Of a stretch of DNA of 64,000 nucleotides, positions 43,560 to 51,415 are shown one piece after another. Position 1 is the first letter of the stretch. Every line of letters begins with the position of its first letter. Source of the DNA: Pseudomonas brassicacearum. Its GTDB lineage: Bacteria > Pseudomonadota > Gammaproteobacteria > Pseudomonadales > Pseudomonadaceae. A program made the translations under genes and the position numbers. Location of the stretch: NCBI RefSeq assembly GCF_003732265.1, contig NZ_MOBK01000002.1:372001-436000 (forward strand), read 5' to 3'. Below the pieces are notes generated by a model. That model saw nothing but the letters and a program-made list of their open reading frames with translations, was not told the DNA's origin and did not search any database.

Positions 43560-43594
43560 CTAGCCCTACCCCTTAAACGTAGAGGTCACGGATT

Positions 43595-44140
43595 ATGTCT
43601 ACTCAATGCATCTCCAGAGTTTTTCCTACACCAACGAACAGTGAGCGGGAGCCACTCACCTCCACGCTATTCACCCGTCACGACATTCATCTCCACGCCC
43701 TACTGTTCGAAAACCAAGTCTGGTTTTACGCACGAGATATAGGGCGATTGATGGGCAAGTATTTGGATGAACGCATGTCTCGGAAACTCGATGCGGATCA
43801 GCGACGGATGTTACTGGTACATGCCCACGGAGCAGCAGAGGAACGATTGATGCTCAGCGAATCAGGGGTGTATGCATTGTTGGTCTATCACTATTGCCCT
43901 GAGTATCGCTCACTGCGCGAATGGCTCACGCATCAGGTTGTACCAGCACTACGTGACGCCAGAACAGTTCGGGCAGTGGAGCGTCCTACCTTGAGCGTTC
44001 TGAATTGGCCACAAATGCAACTGAGTTTGCTGCACTGGCAGAATGAACCCTGGATTCGGCTACGAGACATGCCTTGCATCCTGCTACCCCAACAGCAGAC
44101 ATCTTGGTGGAGGAAGGCTTCGCGGCTATTTCAACTTTAG
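43595..44140 (+). CDS. BRO-N domain protein (antirepressor-like)
   Basis: A 181-residue protein with a BRO N-terminal domain at about 25-125: FTRHDIHLHALLFENQVWFYARDIGRLMGKYLDERMSRKLDADQRRMLLVHAHGAAEERLMLSESGVYALLVYHYCPEYRSLREWLTHQVVPALR. BRO-N domains occur in phage antirepressors and bind DNA. The C-terminal ~55 residues have no recognisable KilA/ANT domain. Codon use is more AT-rich than in the flanking core genes. A hairpin (44155-44178) follows. It may be a prophage remnant or a chromosomal regulator; similar stand-alone genes are common in pseudomonads. ATG at 43595 lacks a strong Shine-Dalgarno (GTAGAGG upstream). Confidence 0.8.
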   Translation: MSTQCISRVFPTPTNSEREPLTSTLFTRHDIHLHALLFENQVWFYARDIGRLMGKYLDERMSRKLDADQRRMLLVHAHGAAEERLMLSESGVYALLVYHYCPEYRSLREWLTHQVVPALRDARTVRAVERPTLSVLNWPQMQLSLLHWQNEPWIRLRDMPCILLPQQQTSWWRKASRLFQL

Positions 44141-44154
44141 AAAACCGCTAAAAC

Positions 44155-44185
44155 ATGGGTGCGGCTCCCTGCACCCATTTGACTT
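44155..44185 (+). terminator. Hairpin after the BRO gene
   Basis: ATGGGTGC-N8-GCACCCAT stem followed by TTGACTTTG; a weak intrinsic terminator between convergent genes. Confidence 0.5.
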
Positions 44186-44220
44186 TGGAACATTGAGTAT
44201 CAGACCGACTGTTCTCTCAA

Positions 44221-45318
44221 TCAGCTTTCAATTGCTTCCAACCGCTGCTTCAGCCTCTCATTTACCAGCACCCCATGCACGCCGGAATGAATTTCCCGAT
44301 GGCAACTTGGGCATACAGCCCCTACATAGCGAGGGTGATCTAACCCACCATCGGAGAGCCGGTTTACATGATGTGGCTCTAGGTAAGGAGTGCCATCTTT
44401 TTTCATAAAAGGAGCAGGTTTCTCACAGCTCTCACATGAACCCTCGGCGCGCATCAGCACATAGTGCGCAACCTTACGACTGCGTTGATAGATCTTACGC
44501 GGAGCGGATTGACCTAACTCATCACTGCCAGGTTTACATGCGGCCAGTGCAGCCACCCGCGCAGCTGCTAGAGAGCCGGGAAGCTCAGCCTCATCTTCAT
44601 CCTGTACTTCAGCTTCAATTATTTCTCCAGGAATACCCACAGGGACTAACCGAAAAACAATCGCCGTCCGGTCCTGGCCGCTCACATCCGGCTGGGTCCG
44701 CTCAAACATGTCGGCGCAAGAAAACTCGCCCACATAAGCGTTGCCTTTTCCTTTACCGAGAGACTTAAATAAATGCAGCGCTCGGCCATCCTCGGCATGC
44801 TCAGCAATGGCTCGGTTGCCTCGGGTCAAAGTCATCGGCCCGCGCTGCCCTTCACCGGTATAAAAGTAGGCGCCGTCTTCCCAACGGTCTGCATACCCAA
44901 ATTGCTCACCACTATCCCCCGTGAACAAAAAAATCACAGGGTAGGTAGCGGACGCTGCGATACCGCTTTGCAGGCTTCCACCGAACGGTCCATTGATCTC
45001 AGTTTTTCGGTCGTATACAGCCTCCGGAGTGAACTGCAATACAGGTTCGTTCGCCCCACGCGGTAACTCCACAACAGTGAAGCCACGCTTTTCTAGATAA
45101 CTGTTAGTAGGGTGCCCGCCGGAGAATTTTCCTACTGCAATGCCAGTGGCCAAAGAGATAATTTTCTTCGCTGGATACAGTTCACCGCCCTCATGGACGG
45201 CGTAACGGTGAGCTTGGTTATTTTCCCAGCCCAGCCACTCGCGCCTACTCCGATACTTACGATCAAACTCAAGCATCGCTTTCTCTATTCGTTCCTTCGA
45301 AACCGCTTTGATCGCCAC
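44221..45318 (-). CDS. McrA-type HNH endonuclease with SRA-like domain (type IV restriction-like)
   Basis: A 365-residue nuclease likely cutting modified DNA. The N-terminal ~90 residues (WENNQAHRYAVHEGGELYPAKKIISLATGIAVGKFSGGHPTNSYLEKRGF) match the helical head domain of ScoMcrA-like proteins. An SRA-like base-recognition domain follows at about 105-225 (INGPFGGSLQSGIAASATYPVIFLFTGDSGEQFGYADRWEDGAYFYTGEGQRGPMTLTRGNRAIAEHAEDGRALHLF). The C-terminal HNH has paired zinc cysteines (CESC...CPSC) and EPHHVNRLSDGG...REIHSG. Start is a GTG with AGGG upstream. No methylase is adjacent, as expected for type IV enzymes. It is divergent from the unknown gene at 45.5 kb across a perfect 20-bp palindrome. 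Confidence 0.85.
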   Translation of the reverse strand: MAIKAVSKERIEKAMLEFDRKYRSRREWLGWENNQAHRYAVHEGGELYPAKKIISLATGIAVGKFSGGHPTNSYLEKRGFTVVELPRGANEPVLQFTPEAVYDRKTEINGPFGGSLQSGIAASATYPVIFLFTGDSGEQFGYADRWEDGAYFYTGEGQRGPMTLTRGNRAIAEHAEDGRALHLFKSLGKGKGNAYVGEFSCADMFERTQPDVSGQDRTAIVFRLVPVGIPGEIIEAEVQDEDEAELPGSLAAARVAALAACKPGSDELGQSAPRKIYQRSRKVAHYVLMRAEGSCESCEKPAPFMKKDGTPYLEPHHVNRLSDGGLDHPRYVGAVCPSCHREIHSGVHGVLVNERLKQRLEAIES

Positions 45319-45420
45319 GAGCGCTGCCCTTTATCGACAATTGCCGTAGGAAAATTCCTACCGCCGCCAAAGTACCAAAGGGTTTCAATACGTAACAGGG
45401 CGGAAAGCCACTATTTCTAA

Positions 45421-45440
45421 GCGCTATTGCTCAATAGCGC
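45421..45440. promoter_or_regulatory. 20-bp perfect palindrome in a divergent promoter region
   Basis: GCGCTATTG-CT-CAATAGCGC lies between the divergent HNH nuclease and the unknown Zn-motif gene, where an operator for shared control would be expected. Confidence 0.5.
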
Positions 45441-45502
45441 GTGCGCCATAAGTTTCTACCCGCTATTAATACTCTCTCCCCTCCCTCGGACCCGAACCCA
45501 CC

Positions 45503-46492
45503 ATGAAATTCGACCTCGCCTACTGCCTAAGCCTCGACGACAAGCTGTCGATCTATGACGTGCGCGATCTGAATTTCGACGAAACCATGGAGTTTGACTC
45601 CGCCAAAGAGCACTTCCAGTGCCCCAACGATGCCTGTCGTTTGGCGTTCGATCCGGCCAACGTGCTGACAACCTTCAACGCCAAAAACGTGAATTACATC
45701 CGCACCCCGCACTTCAAAAACACCCCCAGCACCCGGCACGTGGCGGATTGTCCTTATGTCAGTCTCAAGGCGTCGGTGTCTGGTGTAGACGCGGACGGTG
45801 CGGAAACGGATGACAGTCGTGAGGAGCATTTCCCGTCGGAGTTGTTACTGACTCAGCGTCAGTATATTCGTCAGCCGTCGAACCCAGCGGGCGCGGCGGA
45901 TGAGGTTCGAGACATCCCGAAAACCGTTTCGGCAGACACTCACTCAGAGCACCCGACCCGCGAATCGGCGCCAGACAAGACCAGTGTCTTCGCCCACCCG
46001 GTGGAGTGTTTTGTCTCGAACTTCGACGACAAAGACCTGCTCAAGCGCATGCCGCTGAAGATTGGCGAGCACACGGCGCCGTACGGGTCGTTCTTCAAGA
46101 AAATCGAGTATCTGCAGGACAACAAGGGGCTGATTTACTGGGGCAAGATCAAGGAGATCAAGGATTACACCCAGAGCTTTCGCATCGATTTCGAACAGAA
46201 GGTCTGGTTCAAGCAAGCGGATGAGGCGAAGAAGAAGCCTTATTCGGTCAACGTTTACTTGAGCAAGAAGCTGATCGACAACTACCGCAAGCGCAAAGCG
46301 TTTCTGGAAGAGATCAAGCACGCCATCGAGAGCGGCAAGAACTTGTATTGCTTCTTTTATGGTGTGACGCCGGAGTTGAAGCAGGTGCCTAGCAAGAAAA
46401 ACCCCGAGCAGACGTTCGGGGTGTTCAGTGCGAATATTGAGAACCTGGATCACTTCATTGTTCGGGAAGCACCAGGGCTGGCGGATAAGTAA
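45503..46492 (+). CDS. Unknown protein with CoiA-like Cys/His motif
   Basis: A 329-residue cytoplasmic protein that I do not recognise. The N-terminal ~90 residues contain CPNDACRLAF...TTFNAKNVNYIRTPHFKNTPSTRHVADCPY, a C-x4-C ... H ... H-x3-C arrangement like the zinc-binding front domain of CoiA/competence-type nucleases and of many phage-defence proteins. A polar, Ser/Asp/Glu-rich linker (about 95-165) leads to a C-terminal domain (ECFVSNFDDKDLLKRMPLKIGEHTAPYGSFFKKIEYLQDNKGLIYWGKIKEIKDYTQSFRIDFEQKVWF) predicted alpha/beta. It is divergent from the HNH nuclease gene; a defence or DNA-handling role is only inference. The ATG has no strong Shine-Dalgarno. Confidence 0.7.
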   Translation: MKFDLAYCLSLDDKLSIYDVRDLNFDETMEFDSAKEHFQCPNDACRLAFDPANVLTTFNAKNVNYIRTPHFKNTPSTRHVADCPYVSLKASVSGVDADGAETDDSREEHFPSELLLTQRQYIRQPSNPAGAADEVRDIPKTVSADTHSEHPTRESAPDKTSVFAHPVECFVSNFDDKDLLKRMPLKIGEHTAPYGSFFKKIEYLQDNKGLIYWGKIKEIKDYTQSFRIDFEQKVWFKQADEAKKKPYSVNVYLSKKLIDNYRKRKAFLEEIKHAIESGKNLYCFFYGVTPELKQVPSKKNPEQTFGVFSANIENLDHFIVREAPGLADK

Positions 46493-46499
46493 TTCAGTG

Positions 46500-47681
46500 T
46501 CAGGGCAACTTCAATGCTACGTGACCGGGGTGTTGTTTGATCAGGTTGTACGGCAGGACACTCCATTCCACGCTTCGACACATGGCTTCGTTGTGAGCAA
46601 AGGAAGGCAGCAACTTGATGCCTTGGTCGGTGAAGTACCAGGAGGGGAAGATCCACGACTGTTCTTCACCGTAGACGCAGCCATCATTGCGGTCAGTCGT
46701 AGTGGTGACTTCCTCGGGATAGAGCGAACGCAATTGACCTACCAGCCACGGTGCCAGTTCTTTGGTGCGGTATTCGGAATAGACGCGATAAGCATCATAG
46801 GATGCCTTGTCGTCGAGCTGGCTTAGTTCGTAATGCTGCGGTTCGCCCAGTCCTATCCAAAGCACATCTTCCAGCACCAGGGTCTTGCCGGTCTTGGTAT
46901 CGAGATTGAACGGCATGTCCCTCTCATCCGAGTAAGACCCACCACAGTTGTCCTCGGCCATGATGTTCACGCTAATCACCGAGGGTGACATCCACAACGG
47001 AACGGCCGTTTGGCTGTAGACGTACGTGCCGGGCTGGGTGAGGCAATCGTGAAAGCTGACGACTTGCTGCCACAAACGCCCCATCAACTGATGATTGATG
47101 CGTTGAAGTTCTTCGGCGGTGTAACCCGAAACCACTTCAAACAGCGACATCCCGGATTGCGGCTCGCGCCACCATTGCAGTGTGTAGCCCATGAAGTTTT
47201 CGGTTTTGCCTTGTTTGAGTTTCATACCTTGCAGGCGCAAGTATTCATAAGGCGCCACGTCATGGAGCGTAGCGAGATAAGGCAAAGTACCAGCAGGAAC
47301 CGGTGGTAGTTTGGCTCGCAGCAGTTCTATCTTCAGGACTTTGCCTTGGGGGCTGGTCCATTCCCCGGACAAGCCGTTGGGCGTGGGCTGAAGACGAATG
47401 TTCGGGCGCGGTTTACCCTCGCGATCGCGGTCGTTGCCCTCCTCAAACTTCAGCGCCTCACCGTCCTTTTCGCCACTGAGTATTAAGTCCTTGCGGTACT
47501 TCTGGTAGAAGTAGCGCCCGCTCACGCCCTTGCCATTATCGGAGTTCACCTCGAACACAATCGGTGAATTGCCTAACGTTCCGGTGTAAACCTGTTTGCC
47601 ACTGTCGGCCCCCAGCGCAGTAGAAACCGTTGAGCACACCAGCACGACAACGCCGGTCAAACGACACAATCCTTTGAACAT
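46500..47681 (-). CDS. Secreted protein, tandem paralogue 2 (DUF3298/RsiV-like C-terminus)
   Basis: A 393-residue exported protein of unknown function. Signal peptide about 1-25 (GLCRLTGVVVLVCSTVSTALGAD). N-terminal barrel-like repeats (YTGTLGNSPIVFEVNSDNGKGVSGRYFYQKYRKDLILSGEKDGEALKFEEG). The C-terminal ~100 residues (ELAPWLVGQLRSLYPEE...WIFPSWYFTDQGIKLLPSFAHNEAMCRSVEWSVLPYNLIKQHPG) resemble the DUF3298/RsiV fold, whose typical pattern is 'W-x-T-x-x-G-L ... V-x-I-P-Y'. About half the residues match the gene upstream, so the pair arose by tandem duplication. ATG at 47681 follows AAGGATGAT; a TTG immediately upstream is less likely. Confidence 0.75.
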   Translation of the reverse strand: MFKGLCRLTGVVVLVCSTVSTALGADSGKQVYTGTLGNSPIVFEVNSDNGKGVSGRYFYQKYRKDLILSGEKDGEALKFEEGNDRDREGKPRPNIRLQPTPNGLSGEWTSPQGKVLKIELLRAKLPPVPAGTLPYLATLHDVAPYEYLRLQGMKLKQGKTENFMGYTLQWWREPQSGMSLFEVVSGYTAEELQRINHQLMGRLWQQVVSFHDCLTQPGTYVYSQTAVPLWMSPSVISVNIMAEDNCGGSYSDERDMPFNLDTKTGKTLVLEDVLWIGLGEPQHYELSQLDDKASYDAYRVYSEYRTKELAPWLVGQLRSLYPEEVTTTTDRNDGCVYGEEQSWIFPSWYFTDQGIKLLPSFAHNEAMCRSVEWSVLPYNLIKQHPGHVALKLP

Positions 47682-47715
47682 CAAATCATCCTTGGGTAAA
47701 TGGCTGTTTGCAGCC

Positions 47716-48888
47716 TCAGGGCAGTTGCAGTGCTACACCGCCGGGGTGTTGTTTGACGAGGTTGTAGGGCAGAACGCTCCAGCCTATGTTTCGGCACACG
47801 GCAGCCACGTGAGGGAAGGAAGGCTCTAACCGGATGCCTTTTTCGGTTAAGTACCAATCTGGATAGTGCCAAGGGTAATCATCGTTGTAGCCGCAGTCGT
47901 TCTCCCCCTCTGGCGTTGTCGTCATTTCAGTGGGATAGAGCTTAAGCAATTGCGCTACTAGCCAAGGCGCCAACTCCTTGGAGCGGTAGTCGAAATAGGC
48001 ATCGGAAGACTCGGATGAAGGTTCATCGTAGTCGTAGGATTGCTCGAAATGCATTGGCTTGCCCTGCCCCACCCACAGCACGTCATCAAGCGTCAGGGCG
48101 TTGCCGGTGCTGGTATCAAGATTGAGCGCCTGATTGTACTGATCCGGGTAAGCACCACCGCAGTAGTACTCGAATGAGAGCGTTGCGCTCATTACGGAGG
48201 CCGTCATCCACGACGGCTGCATCGTCTGATTGTAGTAACTCTCTTGGCCATCGACGTAGCACCCGAAATGACTCACCACGCCCTGCCACAACCGCGCCAT
48301 CAACTGCTGATTGATGCGCTGTCGCGCCTCAGCGGTGTACCCCGACACCACTTCAAACCCTTCTGTTTTTGTCTGCGGCTCGCTCCACCATTGCAGCGTG
48401 TAACCCATGAAGGTTTCGGTCCGTCCTTGTTTGAGCTTCAGGCCTTGCAGACGTAGGAATTCGTACGGCGCTTTGTCATGGAGTCTGACGAGATAGGGCA
48501 ACGAATCGGCGGACACCGGCGGAAGTATGGCTTGCAGCAACTCGACCTTGAGGACTTTGCCTTGTGAGCTGATCCACTCGCCAGACCAACCATCGGACTT
48601 GGGCTGTAAGCGAAATTGCGGGAGAGGCTTACCCTCATCGTCAGGCGGGTTGCCCTCGTCGAGTATCAGGGTTTCGCCTTCTTTTTTGCCGTTGAGCACC
48701 AGATCGCCGCGGTACTTTTGGTAGAAGTAGCGGCCCTCACTGCCGTTGGCGCTCACCTCCAGCACAATCGGGGTTTTGCCCACGGTGCCGGTGTAGACCC
48801 GAGCACCGCTTTCAGCCCACAGCGCGGTAGAAAACGTTGTGCACGCCAGCATGACAACGCCGGTCAGACGAAACAGTCCTTGGAACAT
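47716..48888 (-). CDS. Secreted protein, tandem paralogue 1 (DUF3298/RsiV-like C-terminus)
   Basis: A 390-residue homologue of the following gene, 34 bases upstream of it and probably co-transcribed. Signal peptide GLFRLTGVVMLACTTFSTALWAES; YTGTVGKTPIVLEVSANGSEGRYFYQKYRGDLVLNGKKEGETLILDEG; LPPVSADSLPYLVRLHDKAPYEFLRLQGLKLKQGRTETFMGYTLQWWSEP; C-terminus WHYPDWYLTEKGIRLEPSFPHVAAVCRNIGWSVLPYNLVKQHPGGVALQLP. It shares the ribosome binding site AAGGATGATG with its partner. Cysteine positions are partly shared (FGCYVD/FHDCLT, YYCGGAY/DNCGGSY), consistent with periplasmic disulfides. Function unknown; sensing of envelope ligands is conceivable from the RsiV resemblance. Confidence 0.75.
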   Translation of the reverse strand: MFQGLFRLTGVVMLACTTFSTALWAESGARVYTGTVGKTPIVLEVSANGSEGRYFYQKYRGDLVLNGKKEGETLILDEGNPPDDEGKPLPQFRLQPKSDGWSGEWISSQGKVLKVELLQAILPPVSADSLPYLVRLHDKAPYEFLRLQGLKLKQGRTETFMGYTLQWWSEPQTKTEGFEVVSGYTAEARQRINQQLMARLWQGVVSHFGCYVDGQESYYNQTMQPSWMTASVMSATLSFEYYCGGAYPDQYNQALNLDTSTGNALTLDDVLWVGQGKPMHFEQSYDYDEPSSESSDAYFDYRSKELAPWLVAQLLKLYPTEMTTTPEGENDCGYNDDYPWHYPDWYLTEKGIRLEPSFPHVAAVCRNIGWSVLPYNLVKQHPGGVALQLP

Positions 48889-48989
48889 CACATCATCCTT
48901 GAATGAAACGAGCGCCTGCTCGCGGTAAAGAGCCGCGGATTATGGCGAAGCATCGTCCGAGAATCGATGAAAAGCTACGTCGCCAGCAA

Positions 48990-49805
48990 TCAACTCAGGC
49001 ACAGGCTCATCATCACCAGCACCAGCAAACCGATATAGACCCGCACATGTGTTCGGTCCGGTATTCGCCCGATCCAAGGCGTAGCGAGCCAAATCCCCAG
49101 CAACGATCCCATCGTCAAAACCGCAAACGCCAGCAGATCCACATAGCCGATAAACCACGACCCCAAGTCAAACTCGCTGAATCCCGCCATGGCCATGTAA
49201 GTCACCGTGCCAGCCACCGCGACCGGCAGGCTCAACGGATTGGCCATGGACGTCGCCTGACTCATGCTCAACCCACAGCGTCGCAACAATGGCACGGTCA
49301 TGACGCTGCCGCCCACGCCGAGAAACGTCGCGATAACGCCAATGCCTACGCCGCCGCCAGACACTTCTGCCCTCCTCAATCGTCGTGGGATGGCGTTATC
49401 GGTGCGTGTAAGAAATCCGCGTCTAACCAAGCAATCCACAATGGTCACGCCCAAGTACGCGATGAACGCATAACGAATCACCTCGCCACTGACCCACATC
49501 GCGGCGACCGCGCCAACCACCGCGCCCAAACCAATAAACCCGCCCAATGGCCACAGGTAATGGCGAATGAGGTTACCGGCGCGCTGATGTTTGCCAGTGG
49601 CGACGAGTGCGTTGACGATCATCACGCAGGTCGAAGTCGCCACGGCAATGTGCATCGCCGATTGCCCTACGGGGTCGTCGGCGCCATGGCTGGCGGTGAG
49701 CATGCGGTAGAGCAATGGCACGACGACGAAGCCGCCGCCGAAGCCGAACAGCACTGCCGTGATGCCGGTCATGCAGCCGAAGAGTGTCAGCAGGAGATAG
49801 AACAT
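48990..49805 (-). CDS. TSUP family permease (TauE/SafE type)
   Basis: A 271-residue, eight-helix inner-membrane protein of the sulfite exporter TauE/SafE family, which moves small organic or inorganic sulfur anions. The two family repeats are visible (ITAVLFGFGGGFVVVPLLYRM near residue 20 and VIATFLGVGGSVMTVPLLRRCGLSMSQATSMANPLSLPVAVAG near 150). Substrate unknown. Its start is 112 bases from the divergent AraC-type regulator, a likely regulator of this permease. Confidence 0.85.
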   Translation of the reverse strand: MFYLLLTLFGCMTGITAVLFGFGGGFVVVPLLYRMLTASHGADDPVGQSAMHIAVATSTCVMIVNALVATGKHQRAGNLIRHYLWPLGGFIGLGAVVGAVAAMWVSGEVIRYAFIAYLGVTIVDCLVRRGFLTRTDNAIPRRLRRAEVSGGGVGIGVIATFLGVGGSVMTVPLLRRCGLSMSQATSMANPLSLPVAVAGTVTYMAMAGFSEFDLGSWFIGYVDLLAFAVLTMGSLLGIWLATPWIGRIPDRTHVRVYIGLLVLVMMSLCLS

Positions 49806-49917
49806 GGCGAGGCGTCCGTTGATGGGGAGCGGTCGACGATAGAGCGATGCGCCTTGGCCTGCTTCAGCAAGTTAGCCAATAATGTTTGCGTTTACGCCAA
49901 CTGCTGGAAGCCGCTCG

Positions 49918-50685
49918 ATGCGCAATGTTTCTATTGATCTGCTGGATGACACGCCTCGCCCGGTGGTGGCGATCGGCACGGATTATTCCTACGGCTATTT
50001 GTTGCCTCGTCATACACACCGGCGGGCGCAGTTGTTGTATGGCGCCACCGGGGTGATGCAGGTCAGCACGCATGACGGCAATTGGGTGGTGCCGCCACAG
50101 CGGGCGGTGTGGATTCCGCCGGGGATGGCGCATGAGGTGCTGATGCTTGGGGTGAGTACGCGAAGTTTGTATATCGAACCGGCGGCGGTTGATCTGGGGG
50201 ATCGTTGCCAGGTGATCAGTGTGTCGCCGTTGATGCGGCATTTGTTGATGGAGGCGGTGGCGATCCCGCTGGTGTATGACGAGGCCGGGCGTGACGGTGC
50301 ATTGATCGACTTGCTGGTACACGAACTGGCGCGCAGCACTCACCTGCCGTTGCACATTCCGCTGCCTGTCGATGCGCGGTTGCTGGGGTTGTGTCAGGCG
50401 TTTCTGCGGCAACCGAATGTTCACCAGTCGCCGCAGCAATGGGCCGATCAATTGCATATCAGCCTGCGGACGTTTAATCGATTGTTCCGACAACAGACCG
50501 ACCTGAGTTTCAGCCAATGGCGACAGCGAGCCTGCGTGGTGCTGGCCCTGGCGCGGTTGGCGTCGGGAACCTCGGTCACGCGCATCGCGCTGGATTTCGG
50601 TTATGACAGCCCGGCGGCGTTCTCGACCATGTTTCGTCGCGTACTGGGGCAGCCACCGTCCGTCTGGATGGAAGCCTCGAAATAG
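49918..50685 (+). CDS. AraC family transcriptional regulator
   Basis: A 255-residue regulator with an N-terminal cupin sensor (GYLLPRHTHRRAQLLYGATGVMQVSTHDGNWVVPPQRAVWIPPGMAHEVLM) and a C-terminal double HTH (SPQQWADQLHISLRTFNRLFRQQTDLSFSQWRQRACVVLALARLASGTSVTRIALDFGYDSPAAFSTMFRRVLGQPPSVWM). It resembles NimR-type regulators, which control divergent transporter genes. I chose the ATG at 49918, with GGAAG 8 bases upstream; an ATG at 49882 in frame would add 12 residues. Divergent from the TSUP permease gene. Confidence 0.87.
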   Translation: MRNVSIDLLDDTPRPVVAIGTDYSYGYLLPRHTHRRAQLLYGATGVMQVSTHDGNWVVPPQRAVWIPPGMAHEVLMLGVSTRSLYIEPAAVDLGDRCQVISVSPLMRHLLMEAVAIPLVYDEAGRDGALIDLLVHELARSTHLPLHIPLPVDARLLGLCQAFLRQPNVHQSPQQWADQLHISLRTFNRLFRQQTDLSFSQWRQRACVVLALARLASGTSVTRIALDFGYDSPAAFSTMFRRVLGQPPSVWMEASK

Positions 50686-50724
50686 CACAAATCAAAAAAT
50701 GAGTTTGATCCGGGCGCAAAACAA

Positions 50725-50740
50725 CTGTACAAAAACACAG
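50725..50740 (+). promoter_or_regulatory. Candidate LexA (SOS) box
   Basis: CTGTACAAAAACACAG fits CTGT-N8-ACAG exactly, with the flanking A and TA of the longer consensus (ACTGT...ACAGTA) and an AT-rich centre. It is 38 bases upstream of the XRE gene ATG, and TTTTAAAT just downstream could be a -10 region. Confidence 0.65.
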
Positions 50741-50778
50741 TACATTTTAAATCAGCACTCTCGAGCCCGGAGAACACC

Positions 50779-51096
50779 ATGGCCTCTCATGCGATGAAAA
50801 TCACCCTGGAACGTATCGCCCTCTTCCAATTCACCCCGGCCCACTGCGCCCAGGCCCGAGCGATGCTGGGTTGGAGTGTTGATGAGCTGGCTCGGGAATC
50901 CGCGGTTTCGGTAGAGGCCATCGAGCGGTTTGAGGCCCGGCGCGATGTGCTGGATGTCACCCGACTGGCGTTGGCGTATTGCTTTGAGGCGCAAGGGTTG
51001 GTGTTTTTCCCCGGGTTTGCGCCGGGGCGGGGGATGAATGTGAAAGGGTCTACGCCGAACCCGGTCGGGCGGGCGGATTATGCGATGGTTGAGTGA
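50779..51096 (+). CDS. XRE-family HTH protein, probable SOS-regulated
   Basis: A 105-residue protein with a helix-turn-helix at about 22-75 (FTPAHCAQARAMLGWSVDELARESAVSVEAIERFEARRDVLDVTRLALAYCFEAQGLVFFPGFAPGRG), similar to Cro/C1-type single-domain regulators that end 'GLVFxP'. GGAG lies 8 bases before the ATG. The SOS-box match directly upstream suggests induction by DNA damage. It is followed after 11 bases by a second small HTH gene. No lytic or toxin genes are adjacent, so its target is unknown. Confidence 0.82.
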   Translation: MASHAMKITLERIALFQFTPAHCAQARAMLGWSVDELARESAVSVEAIERFEARRDVLDVTRLALAYCFEAQGLVFFPGFAPGRGMNVKGSTPNPVGRADYAMVE

Positions 51097-51107
51097 GGGG
51101 TCAGCGG

Positions 51108-51368
51108 ATGATGGATGTCGACGGAAGTGACAACGGCGTTTATGAAGCGCTCGGTTATCCTGATGCAGGGGAAATGCGAGCCAAGTCTGAGTACGTAATG
51201 AAGATCGGGATACTGCTCGAAACCGGTCGATTGAACAGGACTGAGGCGGCGCAAAAGCTCGGACTGTCCGAGGAGGAGTTGAATGACATGCTCCGTGGGA
51301 AATTTCGCGATTTGACCGTGGCGAAGATCTCGGAATATCTGAACCCGCTACTCGATGCGCGGAGCTAG
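51108..51368 (+). CDS. XRE-family HTH protein (HigA/HTH_37-like)
   Basis: An 86-residue protein of the antitoxin-like HTH_37 group: YEALGYPDAGEMRAKSEYVMKIGILLETGRLNRTEAAQKLGLSEEELNDMLRGKFRDLTVAKISEYLNPLL. This family usually forms the antitoxin of RelE/HigB-like modules, but the gene before it encodes another HTH protein and no toxin is found, so it is an orphan antitoxin or a plain regulator. GAGGGG is 7 bases before the ATG at 51108; GTG at 51093 in frame is less likely. Likely co-transcribed with the SOS-box gene. Confidence 0.8.
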   Translation: MMDVDGSDNGVYEALGYPDAGEMRAKSEYVMKIGILLETGRLNRTEAAQKLGLSEEELNDMLRGKFRDLTVAKISEYLNPLLDARS

Positions 51369-51415
51369 TCTGGATGTGGAACCCGGGCCGCTTCCTTCGG
51401 CCCGGCAGTCAATCA

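Noticed and set aside
51108..51368. A complete HigBA toxin-antitoxin module
   Set aside because: The gene before it encodes another HTH protein, and no RelE/HigB-like toxin frame is present on either side.
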